Of a DNA stretch of 46,648 nucleotides, positions 35,965 to 44,125 are shown in pieces. The notes under the pieces are model-generated. The model was not told the DNA's origin and searched no databases. It saw only the letters and a list, made by a program, of their open reading frames with translations. The stretch's first letter is position 1. Each line of letters opens with the position of its first letter. This DNA comes from Deltaproteobacteria bacterium (GTDB lineage Bacteria > Desulfobacterota > JADFVX01), in contig JAOUBX010000031.1 of assembly GCA_029860075.1 (NCBI GenBank), positions 1 through 46,648 of the forward strand. Reading direction: 5' to 3'. The position numbers and the translations under genes were made by a program.

Positions 35965-36423
35965 TTAGTTGACGATCCTTTCTCCACGTACGGCGAGGTA
36001 AATCATGCCCCAAAGGCCAAAGATTATGTACGCCCCTAAAATCAGCCCATATTCTATCCCCGGTTCCAGATAATAATGAGGAATACCTGTGAGAAAAAAC
36101 AGCATGAAGACGATTGTTGTTGCCCAATAAGCTGATATACCCATTACGGCTGCTGTTATGGTTAAGGACCACCGCTTTCTCAAAAAGAGACCCACCAGCG
36201 AAATAAGGATTAGCGGCAAATAAACAAGTGTATCTGCCGCACCGAAAGCCCGGTTTAATTGTAAACCATATTCACCTACCTCAGTGACATCCTCCTGTAA
36301 ACCAAGTTGCACCGCAAAATCATAATTCACTATTGCCATCGTTTGCCCCATTAGCAACAACAGGGCCGATAGAGCTAAAAAAACGGTAATGACCCAATAT
36401 GCCCTGTTTCTTTTATTTTCCAT
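35965..36423 (-). CDS. Small four-helix membrane protein of unknown function
   Basis: 152 residues with four hydrophobic segments (about 9-30, 65-82, 87-112 and 122-143). I do not recognise the family, although it resembles small integral membrane proteins that accompany redox or transport genes. AAAGGAT precedes the ATG. It is 112 bases upstream of the thioredoxin gene on the same strand and may share its transcript. Confidence 0.7.
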   Translation of the reverse strand: MENKRNRAYWVITVFLALSALLLLMGQTMAIVNYDFAVQLGLQEDVTEVGEYGLQLNRAFGAADTLVYLPLILISLVGLFLRKRWSLTITAAVMGISAYWATTIVFMLFFLTGIPHYYLEPGIEYGLILGAYIIFGLWGMIYLAVRGERIVN

Positions 36424-36802
36424 TTGAAAAATCCTTTTCCTTTAGCATGAAAAAAAGTCCTTTCCCACGTACAAACCGCCCTTTGGGTTCCTCCTAAAAG
36501 CTTACCATATCCCGCGATGACTTTTCGATCCGACTTTTTCATACATCCCATAATTAGCAATATGACGGGCAGCAGCAAAACACGCAGCCAGGCGCCACAA
36601 GGATATCCATCATGATGGCGGTTCTTGTGAGCACTTGAGGAGAAATTTCTATTTTGACTTTCGCCCTGGTTTGCTGCAATTTCCGGAATGATTGCTGCAC
36701 AGCCAGAGCTATCTTGCAGTGCAGCCCTTCCCCCTTGTCAAAGAAGGGAATAGGCAGGGGGGAGATTTTTCCTTAAAGTATAAATAAACCTGTTTTATCT
36801 GT
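36424..36802 (-). other. Gene-free stretch between kinase and small membrane protein genes
   Basis: About 380 bases. The only clear structure is the hairpin CCCTTGTCAAAGAAGGG (36732-36748), flanked by C- and G-rich runs (TTCCCCC and GGGGGGAGA), a form common in intergenic repeats of related bacteria. A frame of 67 codons overlapping it has a lipobox-like start but overlaps the neighbouring gene and is not called. Confidence 0.4.
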
Positions 36803-38683
36803 TTATTCTCTCATATCGTTAGACTGAGGCGGACTTTCCTCTTCCGGACAGGTGCTTTTCCCGATAAAATCCTGCTTTTCCGGTATAGTGAAGGCAAATC
36901 TGCTTCCTTTTCCTTCCTCACTCTCCACCCATATTCTTCCACCGTGCATCTCTACAATCCTTTTGCAAAGTGCAAGGCCGAGCCCGATACCCTCAAATCT
37001 CTTGCTAAAAGGTGTATCCAGCTGATTGAAGGGCTGAAAGAGCTTATCCATATCCTCGGGGCTTATCCCTATGCCACTGTCCTCGACAACTATTTCAACA
37101 AATCCCTCCTCTCCCTTTTCCCTTCTTCTTGCGCTGACGACAACAGATCCGCCATGAGGCGTAAACTTGACAGCATTGGAAAGCAGGTTGACCAGCACCT
37201 GTTTGAGCCTCTTTTCATCACCAAACAAAGAAAGAGTGGAAGGCTCTACCTCTTTGTTTAAGCTGATGTCCTCTTTGACTGCCCTTTCCCTGACGAATAT
37301 GAGGCCCTCTTCTACGAGAGAACCCATATCGACATTGGAGCAACTGAGTTCCAGTCTGCCCGTTTCTATATTGGAAAAGTCAAGAATATCATCCACAATT
37401 GTGAGAATACGGCCGCCGCTTTCCTGTATGTCTCTCAGAAAATTCTTTTGCTGATCAGTAATCTTGCCGGCCCCTCCCTCATACATAATCCGGGAAAAAC
37501 CGATTATGGCGGATAGTGGTGTCTTTAATTCATGTGTCATATTGGCCAGGAATTCCGTTTTCGTCCTGCTGGCGCTTTCGGCGGATTCCTTCGCCTTTAT
37601 TAGCTCCTCCTTCACTTTCTTGCGTTCGGTAATATCTCGCCAGGTCGATCTGCTGAAAAGAACCTTGCCCTTTTCATCGCGAACGGCTGTCACATTGAGA
37701 CTGACATCAATTCTGGAACCATCTTTTTTCCTTAAGCGGAGTTCCTCATTATGCACCTCTCCCGTCTCAATAAAGGCTGGAAAAACCTTCTTCTTTACAT
37801 AGTCAATGCAATCAGGTTGATACAGATCAAATATGGAGCGACCGATAATCTCCTCCTTCCTGTATCCCAGCTTGTCGGCAAGTCTTTGGTTGCATCGCAC
37901 GACTTGTGCCGTTCGGGCATCCACCGAAACATGCATGTCGGGTGCATTTTCATAGAGGTCGGCATAGCTGCTCTCCGATTTTCTCAATTTCTCTTCGGTA
38001 ATCTTTCGTTCCTCAACCTCCTCTTTCACGTCCGCATAAGCTTCCTGAAGCATGCTGTAACTCTTTTTTCGCTGTTTCTCAAAGCGGTGAAAGATGATTA
38101 AGGCAAGCGCCGTGAGAATGATACCGAAGATAACAAGCGCTGTTTCCGTGCCTTTTAACCTGTTTAACTCCTTATCTATCAGCCTGTGGAGTACATGTTC
38201 CACCTCTTGCGCATTTTTCATGAAGTCATCAAAAATGAGATGATAGCTCTCACGAACAACACTTTCAGGGCGAGCGGTTTTCAGGAGTTGAAAAAGAATT
38301 CCCCTGAGTTCATCCTGCATTTTTGCGACTTTTACAAGTTTACGGCGAACGTCCGCATCATCGAGAGGAATCACAACGTACCCTTCCGGGGCGATGCCGC
38401 CTTCCAGCATAAGCTGCGTATAATTTTCGACCTTATCCAGGTATTTACCGATAACCGTTGTCTCTACCTGAATATCACCGGCCATCATCTCCAGGGCCAG
38501 AAGGTGGGTCATTGTTCCCTCCAGTTGAATCTTCATAACGATTTCATCAAGATGCGCATACCTGGCATTTAGCCGGATACCTGTATAGGCGCTGTAGCTG
38601 AGCATGCTGATCAGGCTGACCCCCAATGCGCCGACAATGAGGAACATTCTCCACTTTATTTCACGTCTGTTTTTTGCATGCAT
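36803..38683 (-). CDS. PAS-domain sensor histidine kinase
   Basis: 626 residues from the ATG at 38683; a GTG four codons upstream (38695) overlaps the GGGGGAAG ribosome-binding site and is less likely. Two membrane segments (about 14-34 and 183-199) enclose a periplasmic helical sensor of 150 residues. A coiled linker and a PAS domain follow (about 238-356), then HisKA with the phosphorylated His384 in THELKTP, and an ATPase domain with [23 protein letters not shown] and [13 protein letters not shown]. The signal is unknown. No response regulator is adjacent. Confidence 0.93.
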   Translation of the reverse strand: MHAKNRREIKWRMFLIVGALGVSLISMLSYSAYTGIRLNARYAHLDEIVMKIQLEGTMTHLLALEMMAGDIQVETTVIGKYLDKVENYTQLMLEGGIAPEGYVVIPLDDADVRRKLVKVAKMQDELRGILFQLLKTARPESVVRESYHLIFDDFMKNAQEVEHVLHRLIDKELNRLKGTETALVIFGIILTALALIIFHRFEKQRKKSYSMLQEAYADVKEEVEERKITEEKLRKSESSYADLYENAPDMHVSVDARTAQVVRCNQRLADKLGYRKEEIIGRSIFDLYQPDCIDYVKKKVFPAFIETGEVHNEELRLRKKDGSRIDVSLNVTAVRDEKGKVLFSRSTWRDITERKKVKEELIKAKESAESASRTKTEFLANMTHELKTPLSAIIGFSRIMYEGGAGKITDQQKNFLRDIQESGGRILTIVDDILDFSNIETGRLELSCSNVDMGSLVEEGLIFVRERAVKEDISLNKEVEPSTLSLFGDEKRLKQVLVNLLSNAVKFTPHGGSVVVSARRREKGEEGFVEIVVEDSGIGISPEDMDKLFQPFNQLDTPFSKRFEGIGLGLALCKRIVEMHGGRIWVESEEGKGSRFAFTIPEKQDFIGKSTCPEEESPPQSNDMRE

Positions 38684-38948
38684 TACTTCCCCCACAAAAA
38701 GACCGCCCCTTACCCTGGATTAAAATGTATTTCAAGGGGATTCCCCCCCAATCTACTAAAAAGATAAACCCTGTGGACAAGAGTCAGAAGCGCTTGATTG
38801 CAGGCATGTTCCCCTGTCCCATAAGAGGAAAACCTTTGTTAATCCCGGCAAGGGCAGTTGGGCATGGATTGATAGTGTTACACAGGATTTCACAGCGCTT
38901 TTACAAAATCGCAGTTGCGCCGGAAACCATGATATAACCCGGTACTGT

Positions 38949-39095
38949 CCGGTTAGGAATTTCAATGATTAATTTTAAGGTAAATACGCCATGAGATTGT
39001 CATTTCGACGAGGTACGAGGAGAAATCTTAACGTACCTTGGGTAAAGATTTCTCATTTCATTCGAAATGACAATCAATTGCAATTTCCTAACCGG
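38949..39095. repeat. Nested inverted-repeat element (MITE/REP-like)
   Basis: Four pairs of inverted arms are nested: CCGGTTAGGAA (38949-38959) with TTCCTAACCGG (39085-39095), a 14-base arm at 38995-39008 with its complement at 39062-39075, AGGTACG (39011-39017) with CGTACCT (39032-39038), and AGAAATCTT (39021-39029) with AAGATTTCT (39045-39053). The last two pairs interlock. No gene is present in 38696-39233. Motifs such as GTCATTTCGA and AGAAATCTT recur as dispersed elements in related genomes, to my knowledge. Confidence 0.7.
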
Positions 39096-39233
39096 TCATT
39101 GCTCGATATAACCGCCCTTTCCAGGTTAAATACCCGTGATATTTTAAGCTTATCACAATAAAAAGCCCTAATCCACGGACAGAAGAAAAATAAGGGTAAT
39201 CGTTAAAAAAAGCAGACGATTAAGCGGTTTTCA

Positions 39234-40334
39234 TTAAGATGAAAGTGGAGCAGGCAATCCCTTGAGCAAATCCCGGCAAAGTGTTGCACTATTGAGGCGC
39301 TTTAAAATCAGGGATTGCGCTTTGTCTGAATCCCCGGCGGGTACATTCTCCGCTATTTGCGGTGCCTTGGTTGATTGTCTGGATTGTTCCCGGGCAACAT
39401 AGTCCAGGATTTTTTCAACAATAAGCTTCTCGATTTTCATTCCCGAAACTTCATTGATTTGTCTCACGGCAGAAGGACTGGTCAGGTTGATTTCCGTGAT
39501 GTTTCCGCCGATGAGATCAACGCCGGCCATAAAAACACCGTGAGACTCAAGAAAGGTGGCCAGTTTTTGCAGGATCTCTTTTTCATGGTCATTTAAAGTG
39601 GCCGCCTCACACCTGGCGCCCTGATGAATATTTCCCATAAAACTTCCATTTAGGGGAACCCGGTTTACAATACCCAAACATTCTCCATCAACAAGAAAAA
39701 TGCGTTTATCGCCTTCATAAATGGCCGGTAAAAAGGCTTGCGCCGTTAAATAGAGCGCGCTTTTCCCCTCGCCCATTTTCATTTTCAATCTTTGCTCAAG
39801 GGCCGGATCTTCTGCTGATAATTTTTCAATCCCTCTGCCGGAACACTCCCCCAGAGGTTTTATGACAATCTCGCCCTGTTTTTTTACGAATTGCAGCATG
39901 TGACGCCAGTTTTTCGTGGTCATGGCAGGCGGTGAAAAGCGGGGAAGGCGAAGTCCTGAAATTTTTTCGTTGAGATCTCTTAATGCCTTGGAGGGATTGA
40001 TCTGAATAACCCCGGCAGGCAGATAATCGAGGAGCAACGTTAAATGGTAATAATTTATATCAAAGGGGGGATCATTACGAATCAGTAAAGAATCGAAATT
40101 TGCCAGCCCTTGCTCTTCCGGCAGCCCCAGCCGAAAGGGTGATACCGATTCAACAGGCCGGACTTCCCCCATAACCCGGTCCTGTTCAAGATAAAGAAGG
40201 TCCGGTTCAATCCAGTACACAGTATGCCCCTTTTGTTTCAACTCATCCATTAAGAGCAGCGACGTCTCTGTCTCAAGGTTGAGCGTATCGTAGGGGTCCA
40301 TTAAAAAGAGGAATTTAAATAACTGCTCACCCAT
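39234..40334 (-). CDS. gshB: Glutathione synthetase-like ATP-grasp protein
   Basis: 366 residues. It resembles GshB over about 310 residues: an N-terminal domain with FLFLMDPYDTLNLETETSL and IRNDPPFDINYYH, then the ATP-grasp domain with INPSKALRDLNEK, GEIVIKPLGECSGRGI, FLPAIYEGDKRIFLVDGE and GVDLIGGNITEINLTSPS. The C-terminal 50 residues are extra and variable. It ligates gamma-glutamylcysteine and glycine. The ATG at 40334 shares a base with the NnrS stop (TGATG), with GGAAGAG upstream, so it is coupled to NnrS; a GTG one codon upstream is possible. No gshA is in the window. Confidence 0.88.
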   Translation of the reverse strand: MGEQLFKFLFLMDPYDTLNLETETSLLLMDELKQKGHTVYWIEPDLLYLEQDRVMGEVRPVESVSPFRLGLPEEQGLANFDSLLIRNDPPFDINYYHLTLLLDYLPAGVIQINPSKALRDLNEKISGLRLPRFSPPAMTTKNWRHMLQFVKKQGEIVIKPLGECSGRGIEKLSAEDPALEQRLKMKMGEGKSALYLTAQAFLPAIYEGDKRIFLVDGECLGIVNRVPLNGSFMGNIHQGARCEAATLNDHEKEILQKLATFLESHGVFMAGVDLIGGNITEINLTSPSAVRQINEVSGMKIEKLIVEKILDYVAREQSRQSTKAPQIAENVPAGDSDKAQSLILKRLNSATLCRDLLKGLPAPLSS

Positions 40335-41515
40335 CACTCTTCCACTTTATCAGGATTCATAACCTTTAATACTCTTTTAAAACAAAGGATTGCCCACAGG
40401 CTAAAGAGAATCTCCGCCCAGAGGATTAAAAAGAGGGCTGAAAAATCAAACAATTGCGCACCTCCACGAAGGAGTGGAACCAATTGCCAGGCAACAATCA
40501 ATAGCGTCAGCGCTCCCTCGGAAAGAGCAACCTTGCCCGAGAAAAACCCCAACACCCTGGCGCCAACGGCAATAATCATGGTGGTAACACTGCCTAATGC
40601 CAGGATGTGAAGTATGGCGTCCCACGTGGGATCGGCAAAAATCAATGCAAAGGCAATGGCCAGTGCCCAGAAAAAATTAAAGACAAAGGCAAGGACAAGG
40701 GAAGTAAAGCCCGTTTTAATCAATGCCGGGATGACGCCGAGAAAAGCAAGGTAGATAATAATAGCAAGGGCCATTAATATGCCCGTCACTTGCAGCAGTT
40801 CCATTTCAGTAAAAACGGTCAGTCCCAGCACAACCACAGAAGCAATAGCTGTCAGGGCAAAGAGCACGCCACCAAGGGAGTTAAAACGTTTTGCTCCCAG
40901 CACATTGGCAATCAGTTGCTGACCCGCCGCCAGAACGATAAGAAAAACACCGGACCACAGGACAAAGAAGCCTTGCGGCGGTTGGCTTAAATCAAGCCAG
41001 GGAGCGACGGCCAGCGTCAGAAATCCGACAAAGAAAAGGCTCCCAATGGGGATAAGGCGTTCCTGAGCTCCACCAAGAGCGGTACGAACCATAACGAAAA
41101 GCAGCCAGAGATTACCTGCTGTAATAAGCGCATTGCCTGCTATTTGCACATTCGCCGAAGGAATGACTTTTAGTATGACACCCAAAAGAATAAGCGGATA
41201 AATCCAGATTACCTGCTCTGATTTTGGTGGTGATCCCCCCAGGACATGTGCTCCTGACTGCAAAGCAAATCCGGCAACAAATAATCCAAAGAATACAAAA
41301 ACCTGGACAGACAAATGAACCGCTTTTAAATCGGCATAGCCGGGTAAAATATCGACAAGCCCGTTCAGCATTGCCCAGGTCCAGCTTCCCAGGGGAAACC
41401 CGATGAAAAGACCTGCCAGCATGGCAGCGCCCCAAAAACGATGAAAGACAGGTATTCGTGTCCGCTTCATGGATGAGATTTGATAAGAACTTCTATTGCG
41501 TTTAAATAGAGACAT
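40334..41515 (-). CDS. NnrS family heme-copper membrane protein
   Basis: 393 residues with about twelve hydrophobic segments, as in NnrS. Conserved features include FHRFWGAAMLAGLF near the N-terminus, HLSVQVFVFFGLFVAGFALQ at about 67-86 and HILALGSVTTMIIAVGARV at about 301-319. NnrS proteins bind heme and copper and protect against nitric oxide. Coupled translation with glutathione synthetase suggests a nitrosative or oxidative stress unit, since glutathione also traps NO. That link is inference. Confidence 0.9.
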   Translation of the reverse strand: MSLFKRNRSSYQISSMKRTRIPVFHRFWGAAMLAGLFIGFPLGSWTWAMLNGLVDILPGYADLKAVHLSVQVFVFFGLFVAGFALQSGAHVLGGSPPKSEQVIWIYPLILLGVILKVIPSANVQIAGNALITAGNLWLLFVMVRTALGGAQERLIPIGSLFFVGFLTLAVAPWLDLSQPPQGFFVLWSGVFLIVLAAGQQLIANVLGAKRFNSLGGVLFALTAIASVVVLGLTVFTEMELLQVTGILMALAIIIYLAFLGVIPALIKTGFTSLVLAFVFNFFWALAIAFALIFADPTWDAILHILALGSVTTMIIAVGARVLGFFSGKVALSEGALTLLIVAWQLVPLLRGGAQLFDFSALFLILWAEILFSLWAILCFKRVLKVMNPDKVEE

Positions 41516-41765
41516 TTGTTTTAATCCTAAGGGTGATTTTTTTTGTATTTAGTGGATAAAGGTGAAGTACGATTTTTTCAGATGGGCAAAGGAGTAATCA
41601 TTTATTCCGCAAGGTCGCTTTTTTGTTGGAATTATAGCAAAAACAAGGCCGGAAAACAATTGTAAAAAGAGGCCCCCGATTCTTGAAAGGATTGCCCCTT
41701 TCCTTTTCACTCCGGCCCGTCATGCGGCAACCCTCCCCAAGTGCTGTATAGACTGGAGACATGAG

Positions 41766-42290
41766 TAACAGCAAGTTTATAACTCCACCGAAAATATCCG
41801 TAAAATGGGGGAAGCCACAAGCCAGAATTGCAGGGCGGCTTTCTTTTGCATACTTATTCTTTGCCGGAATTTATGCCCCTTGAGGGTAAAGAAAAGTATG
41901 AAGGCTTTTAATTCTTTTTTTGACAGGATTTACAGGATCAACTGGATTTTAACCCATAACCTGCAACCCTATCCCCCTTTTTTTCCTAAAAGGTCTTACC
42001 AATCTTTTCTTCCCATCAAACGCAGCCGAGTGGAACTGTTATCTGTGGAAATAAGGGTTTATACTGTCTGAGCGAAGCGAGTTTATAAACCCGCCACAGA
42101 TAGCAGTGGAACGAGGGAAGCCGCAGGCCAAGATGTAGGGCGGCCTTTCTTTTGCATACTTTATCTTTCACCCTCAAGGGCATAAAGGCCGTCAAAGAAA
42201 AGTATGAAGGCTTTTAATTCTTTTTCTTTTGACAGGATTTACAGGATCAACTGGATTTTAACCCATAACCTGCAACCCTATTCCCCCTCT
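41766..42290 (+). repeat. Long direct repeat (two copies) with an inverted hairpin spacer
   Basis: Two similar units of about 215 bases each (41766-41980 and 42077-42290) lie in the same direction, starting around GTTTATAA and sharing GGGAAGCC, AGGGCGGC, TTTCTTTTGCATACTT, AAAGAAAAGTATGAAGGC and the tail TTGACAGGATTTACAGGATC. Between the arms, the first copy carries a spacer (41857-41893) that is the reverse complement of the spacer in the second copy (42163-42199) and in the window-start copy. The tail of the second copy supplies the stop codon of the small gene at 42278. No gene is supported in 41516-42277. Confidence 0.75.
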
Positions 42291-42505
42291 TTCCCCATAT
42301 CCAAAACCGCTTTAGAAATCTGAAATGTTGTATCTTCCAGCATACCGATAAGAAATATAAATCCCTCCCTGCTCCGTTTACTGAAAGTGACTTCCCCCGA
42401 ATTGTGGGCATGAAAATCCCTCAAAAAAGCCAAAATAAAACCGACTCTCTGCAATGCATCGAAGGGATGATCATCTTCATGGAAAAGTGGATTTGGTCTG
42501 CTCAT
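42278..42505 (-). CDS. Small protein of unknown function divergent from XRE regulator
   Basis: 75 residues, preceded by a strong AAAGGAG ribosome-binding site. Acidic N-terminal part (HEDDHPFDALQRVG) and amphipathic helices (FIFLIGMLEDTTFQISKAVL). No family recognised; small size and the divergent XRE gene suggest a regulator-controlled partner, as in toxin-antitoxin-like or phage-type pairs, but no toxin motif is visible. Its stop lies within the long repeat, so the C-terminus may have been altered by repeat insertion. Confidence 0.65.
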   Translation of the reverse strand: MSRPNPLFHEDDHPFDALQRVGFILAFLRDFHAHNSGEVTFSKRSREGFIFLIGMLEDTTFQISKAVLDMGKEGE

Positions 42506-42516
42506 AGCTATCTCCT

Positions 42517-42621
42517 TTCAATATTAAATATGGTTATTTCAAAAATAAAGTAACATTTGATGTCCACTATACCGCATTTAATGTTACCATTCAAGATAAA
42601 ATTCAATATTTGATATGGTTC
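42517..42621. promoter_or_regulatory. Putative divergent operator region
   Basis: Between the divergent small gene and the XRE gene lie two near-identical direct copies of TTCAATATTNNATATGGTT (42517-42536 and 42602-42621), enclosing an inverted repeat GTAACATT (42550-42557) and AATGTTAC (42580-42587). This symmetric arrangement is what one expects of binding sites for the encoded XRE protein, which would repress both genes. Confidence 0.55.
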
Positions 42622-42689
42622 TTGTATTCCTCTAAATGTCGGATAATCTGTTTTTCTAATAGAAAAACAATAACTTTAGGGGGTAAGTA

Positions 42690-43013
42690 ATGAATAAAAA
42701 GGAACTGTTAGGGATAAGAGTGAAAGAATTGCGTAAGGCCAAAGGCCTGACTCAAGAAAAACTATCGGAACAACTGAATATTGACCCGAAACAATTAAGC
42801 AGAATAGAAGTGGGCAAGAGCTTCCCCTCCTTCGATACGCTTGAAAATATTACCAGGGTATTGGAAGTAGAGATGAAAGAACTTTTTGAGTTTGAGCGCC
42901 ACCTTAAAAGTCCGCAAGAGATGAGAGCGGAGATTGAAAAACTGATTAATAAAGCAGATGATGAAAAGCTTGTTCTTTTGTTGAATTTGATCAGGGCGGC
43001 AGTGGAGAAGTAG
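42690..43013 (+). CDS. XRE family helix-turn-helix regulator
   Basis: 107 residues with an N-terminal Cro/C1-type helix-turn-helix (about 7-65): LGIRVKELRKAKGLTQEKLS, then NIDPKQLSRIEVGKSFPSFDTL. The last 40 residues are helical and probably mediate dimerisation. A GGGGGT site precedes the ATG. Divergent to the 75-residue gene; the repeats between them are likely operators. Confidence 0.93.
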   Translation: MNKKELLGIRVKELRKAKGLTQEKLSEQLNIDPKQLSRIEVGKSFPSFDTLENITRVLEVEMKELFEFERHLKSPQEMRAEIEKLINKADDEKLVLLLNLIRAAVEK

Positions 43014-43028
43014 AGGGGGGGGGTATTA

Positions 43029-43059
43029 AAATAAAGAGCAGTGGCTCTGCTCTTTATTT
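43029..43059 (+). terminator. Terminator hairpin after the XRE gene
   Basis: Perfect 13-base arms (43029-43041 and 43047-43059) around the loop TGGCT, 15 bases behind the stop. The T tract is short (TTTATTT) and part of the arm, so efficiency is uncertain; the structure would also work for minus-strand transcripts. The rest of 43014-43276 is A/T-rich and holds no supported gene, only a small palindrome CACCTACAAGTAGGTG near 43182. Confidence 0.7.
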
Positions 43060-43276
43060 GCTAGAGTGGAATTAAGTATTTTGTCCCCAGAATTCCTGTC
43101 CTTAATATGGGAGCTAATTAATTTTCCCCCTCTGTTCTAATGCGTTATGCCCACTGATTTGTGAGAATTGATTATATTTAGTTCACCTACAAGTAGGTGA
43201 TTTTATAGATTTAATTTTTTAAGGATTATTAATTGAAACCGGTAGCTAAGAATACAATCCTATCTGAAGTTGAAGG

Positions 43277-44125
43277 CTACTTATCAAATCTACTCATATA
43301 GTTAAAGTCATTTACCAGTGTCATTTTTAATATTGATTTCCAGTAATTATGTCCAAAAGCTTTTTTATTTTTCTCACATTCCTCAATAATAGTTTCTTTT
43401 ATATCTTCGATTGGCAACTTTTTGATGAATGCATTTATTGAAGTTTCGAATTCAGATATAACTGAATCACTACTCTCTTTAAATCGCTGAAATAAATTTA
43501 ATTTATAATAGTGACTTTCAATCAAATGAAATAATTCTGGATCAATACCATATTTATTCTCTAAATAATACCTCAAATCTAATTCGCCAGAATTCTCCAT
43601 TACTTCAACAAATAGAAACTGTACGTCTGGTAGTTCATCAAGATATAAATTTAAAAAAATCCTTTTGTTGTCTTCTCTCCACGCTGTACTTTTTAGACTA
43701 TTACAGGTAGTGCAACAAGGAAATAAGTTTTTAGGATTAACGACATATTCAGCAAATTCTTCTTTTGGGATAAGATGATCGAATGAGTTTACTTCACTTA
43801 TAGTGCAATTCTGACAAGTGTTAATTATTCTGTTATTTTCATCTGTAGTTAATTGTACTTTAAGCTCTTGAAGGACTTTACTTTTAAATACATATAATTT
43901 ATGTAAAATCTTCTTTTCGTCCCCTGTATATCCTAGGCTGTGTAATGTCTCTAATTTATCTTCATCAAATTTCTCATCATATTTTTTAAATTGTTTTTCA
44001 ATTGCATCATTTAACGCAGAAACTCTTGCCTTATAAGTAGGATCCTCTTCTGAGTTTCTTTTATGGCCGACAACCTTCTTGTGAAATTCAAAAGTATCTT
44101 GATCGTAAATGTTTAAGTTTTTCAT
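43277..44125 (-). CDS. HNH endonuclease (PtuB-like)
   Basis: 282 residues. The HNH zinc-finger domain spans about 100-150: CQNC (104, 107), DH (116-117), NLFPCC (Asn133) and TTCN (Cys141, Asn142) followed by a Lys. This is the beta-beta-alpha-metal nuclease fold. The remaining parts are helical and charged and may contact the partner ATPase. Its ATG overlaps the ATPase stop in an ATGA arrangement, so it is the second gene of a coupled pair. A/T content is much higher than in the neighbouring core genes, pointing to transfer. As a pair it matches the Septu layout (PtuA ATPase, PtuB HNH nuclease). Confidence 0.87.
   Translation of the reverse strand: MKNLNIYDQDTFEFHKKVVGHKRNSEEDPTYKARVSALNDAIEKQFKKYDEKFDEDKLETLHSLGYTGDEKKILHKLYVFKSKVLQELKVQLTTDENNRIINTCQNCTISEVNSFDHLIPKEEFAEYVVNPKNLFPCCTTCNSLKSTAWREDNKRIFLNLYLDELPDVQFLFVEVMENSGELDLRYYLENKYGIDPELFHLIESHYYKLNLFQRFKESSDSVISEFETSINAFIKKLPIEDIKETIIEECEKNKKAFGHNYWKSILKMTLVNDFNYMSRFDK

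Noticed and set aside
36375..36578. A 67-codon frame with a lipobox-like LLIMGC
   Set aside because: It overlaps the start and ribosome-binding site of the 152-residue membrane protein gene and the rest is not protein-like.
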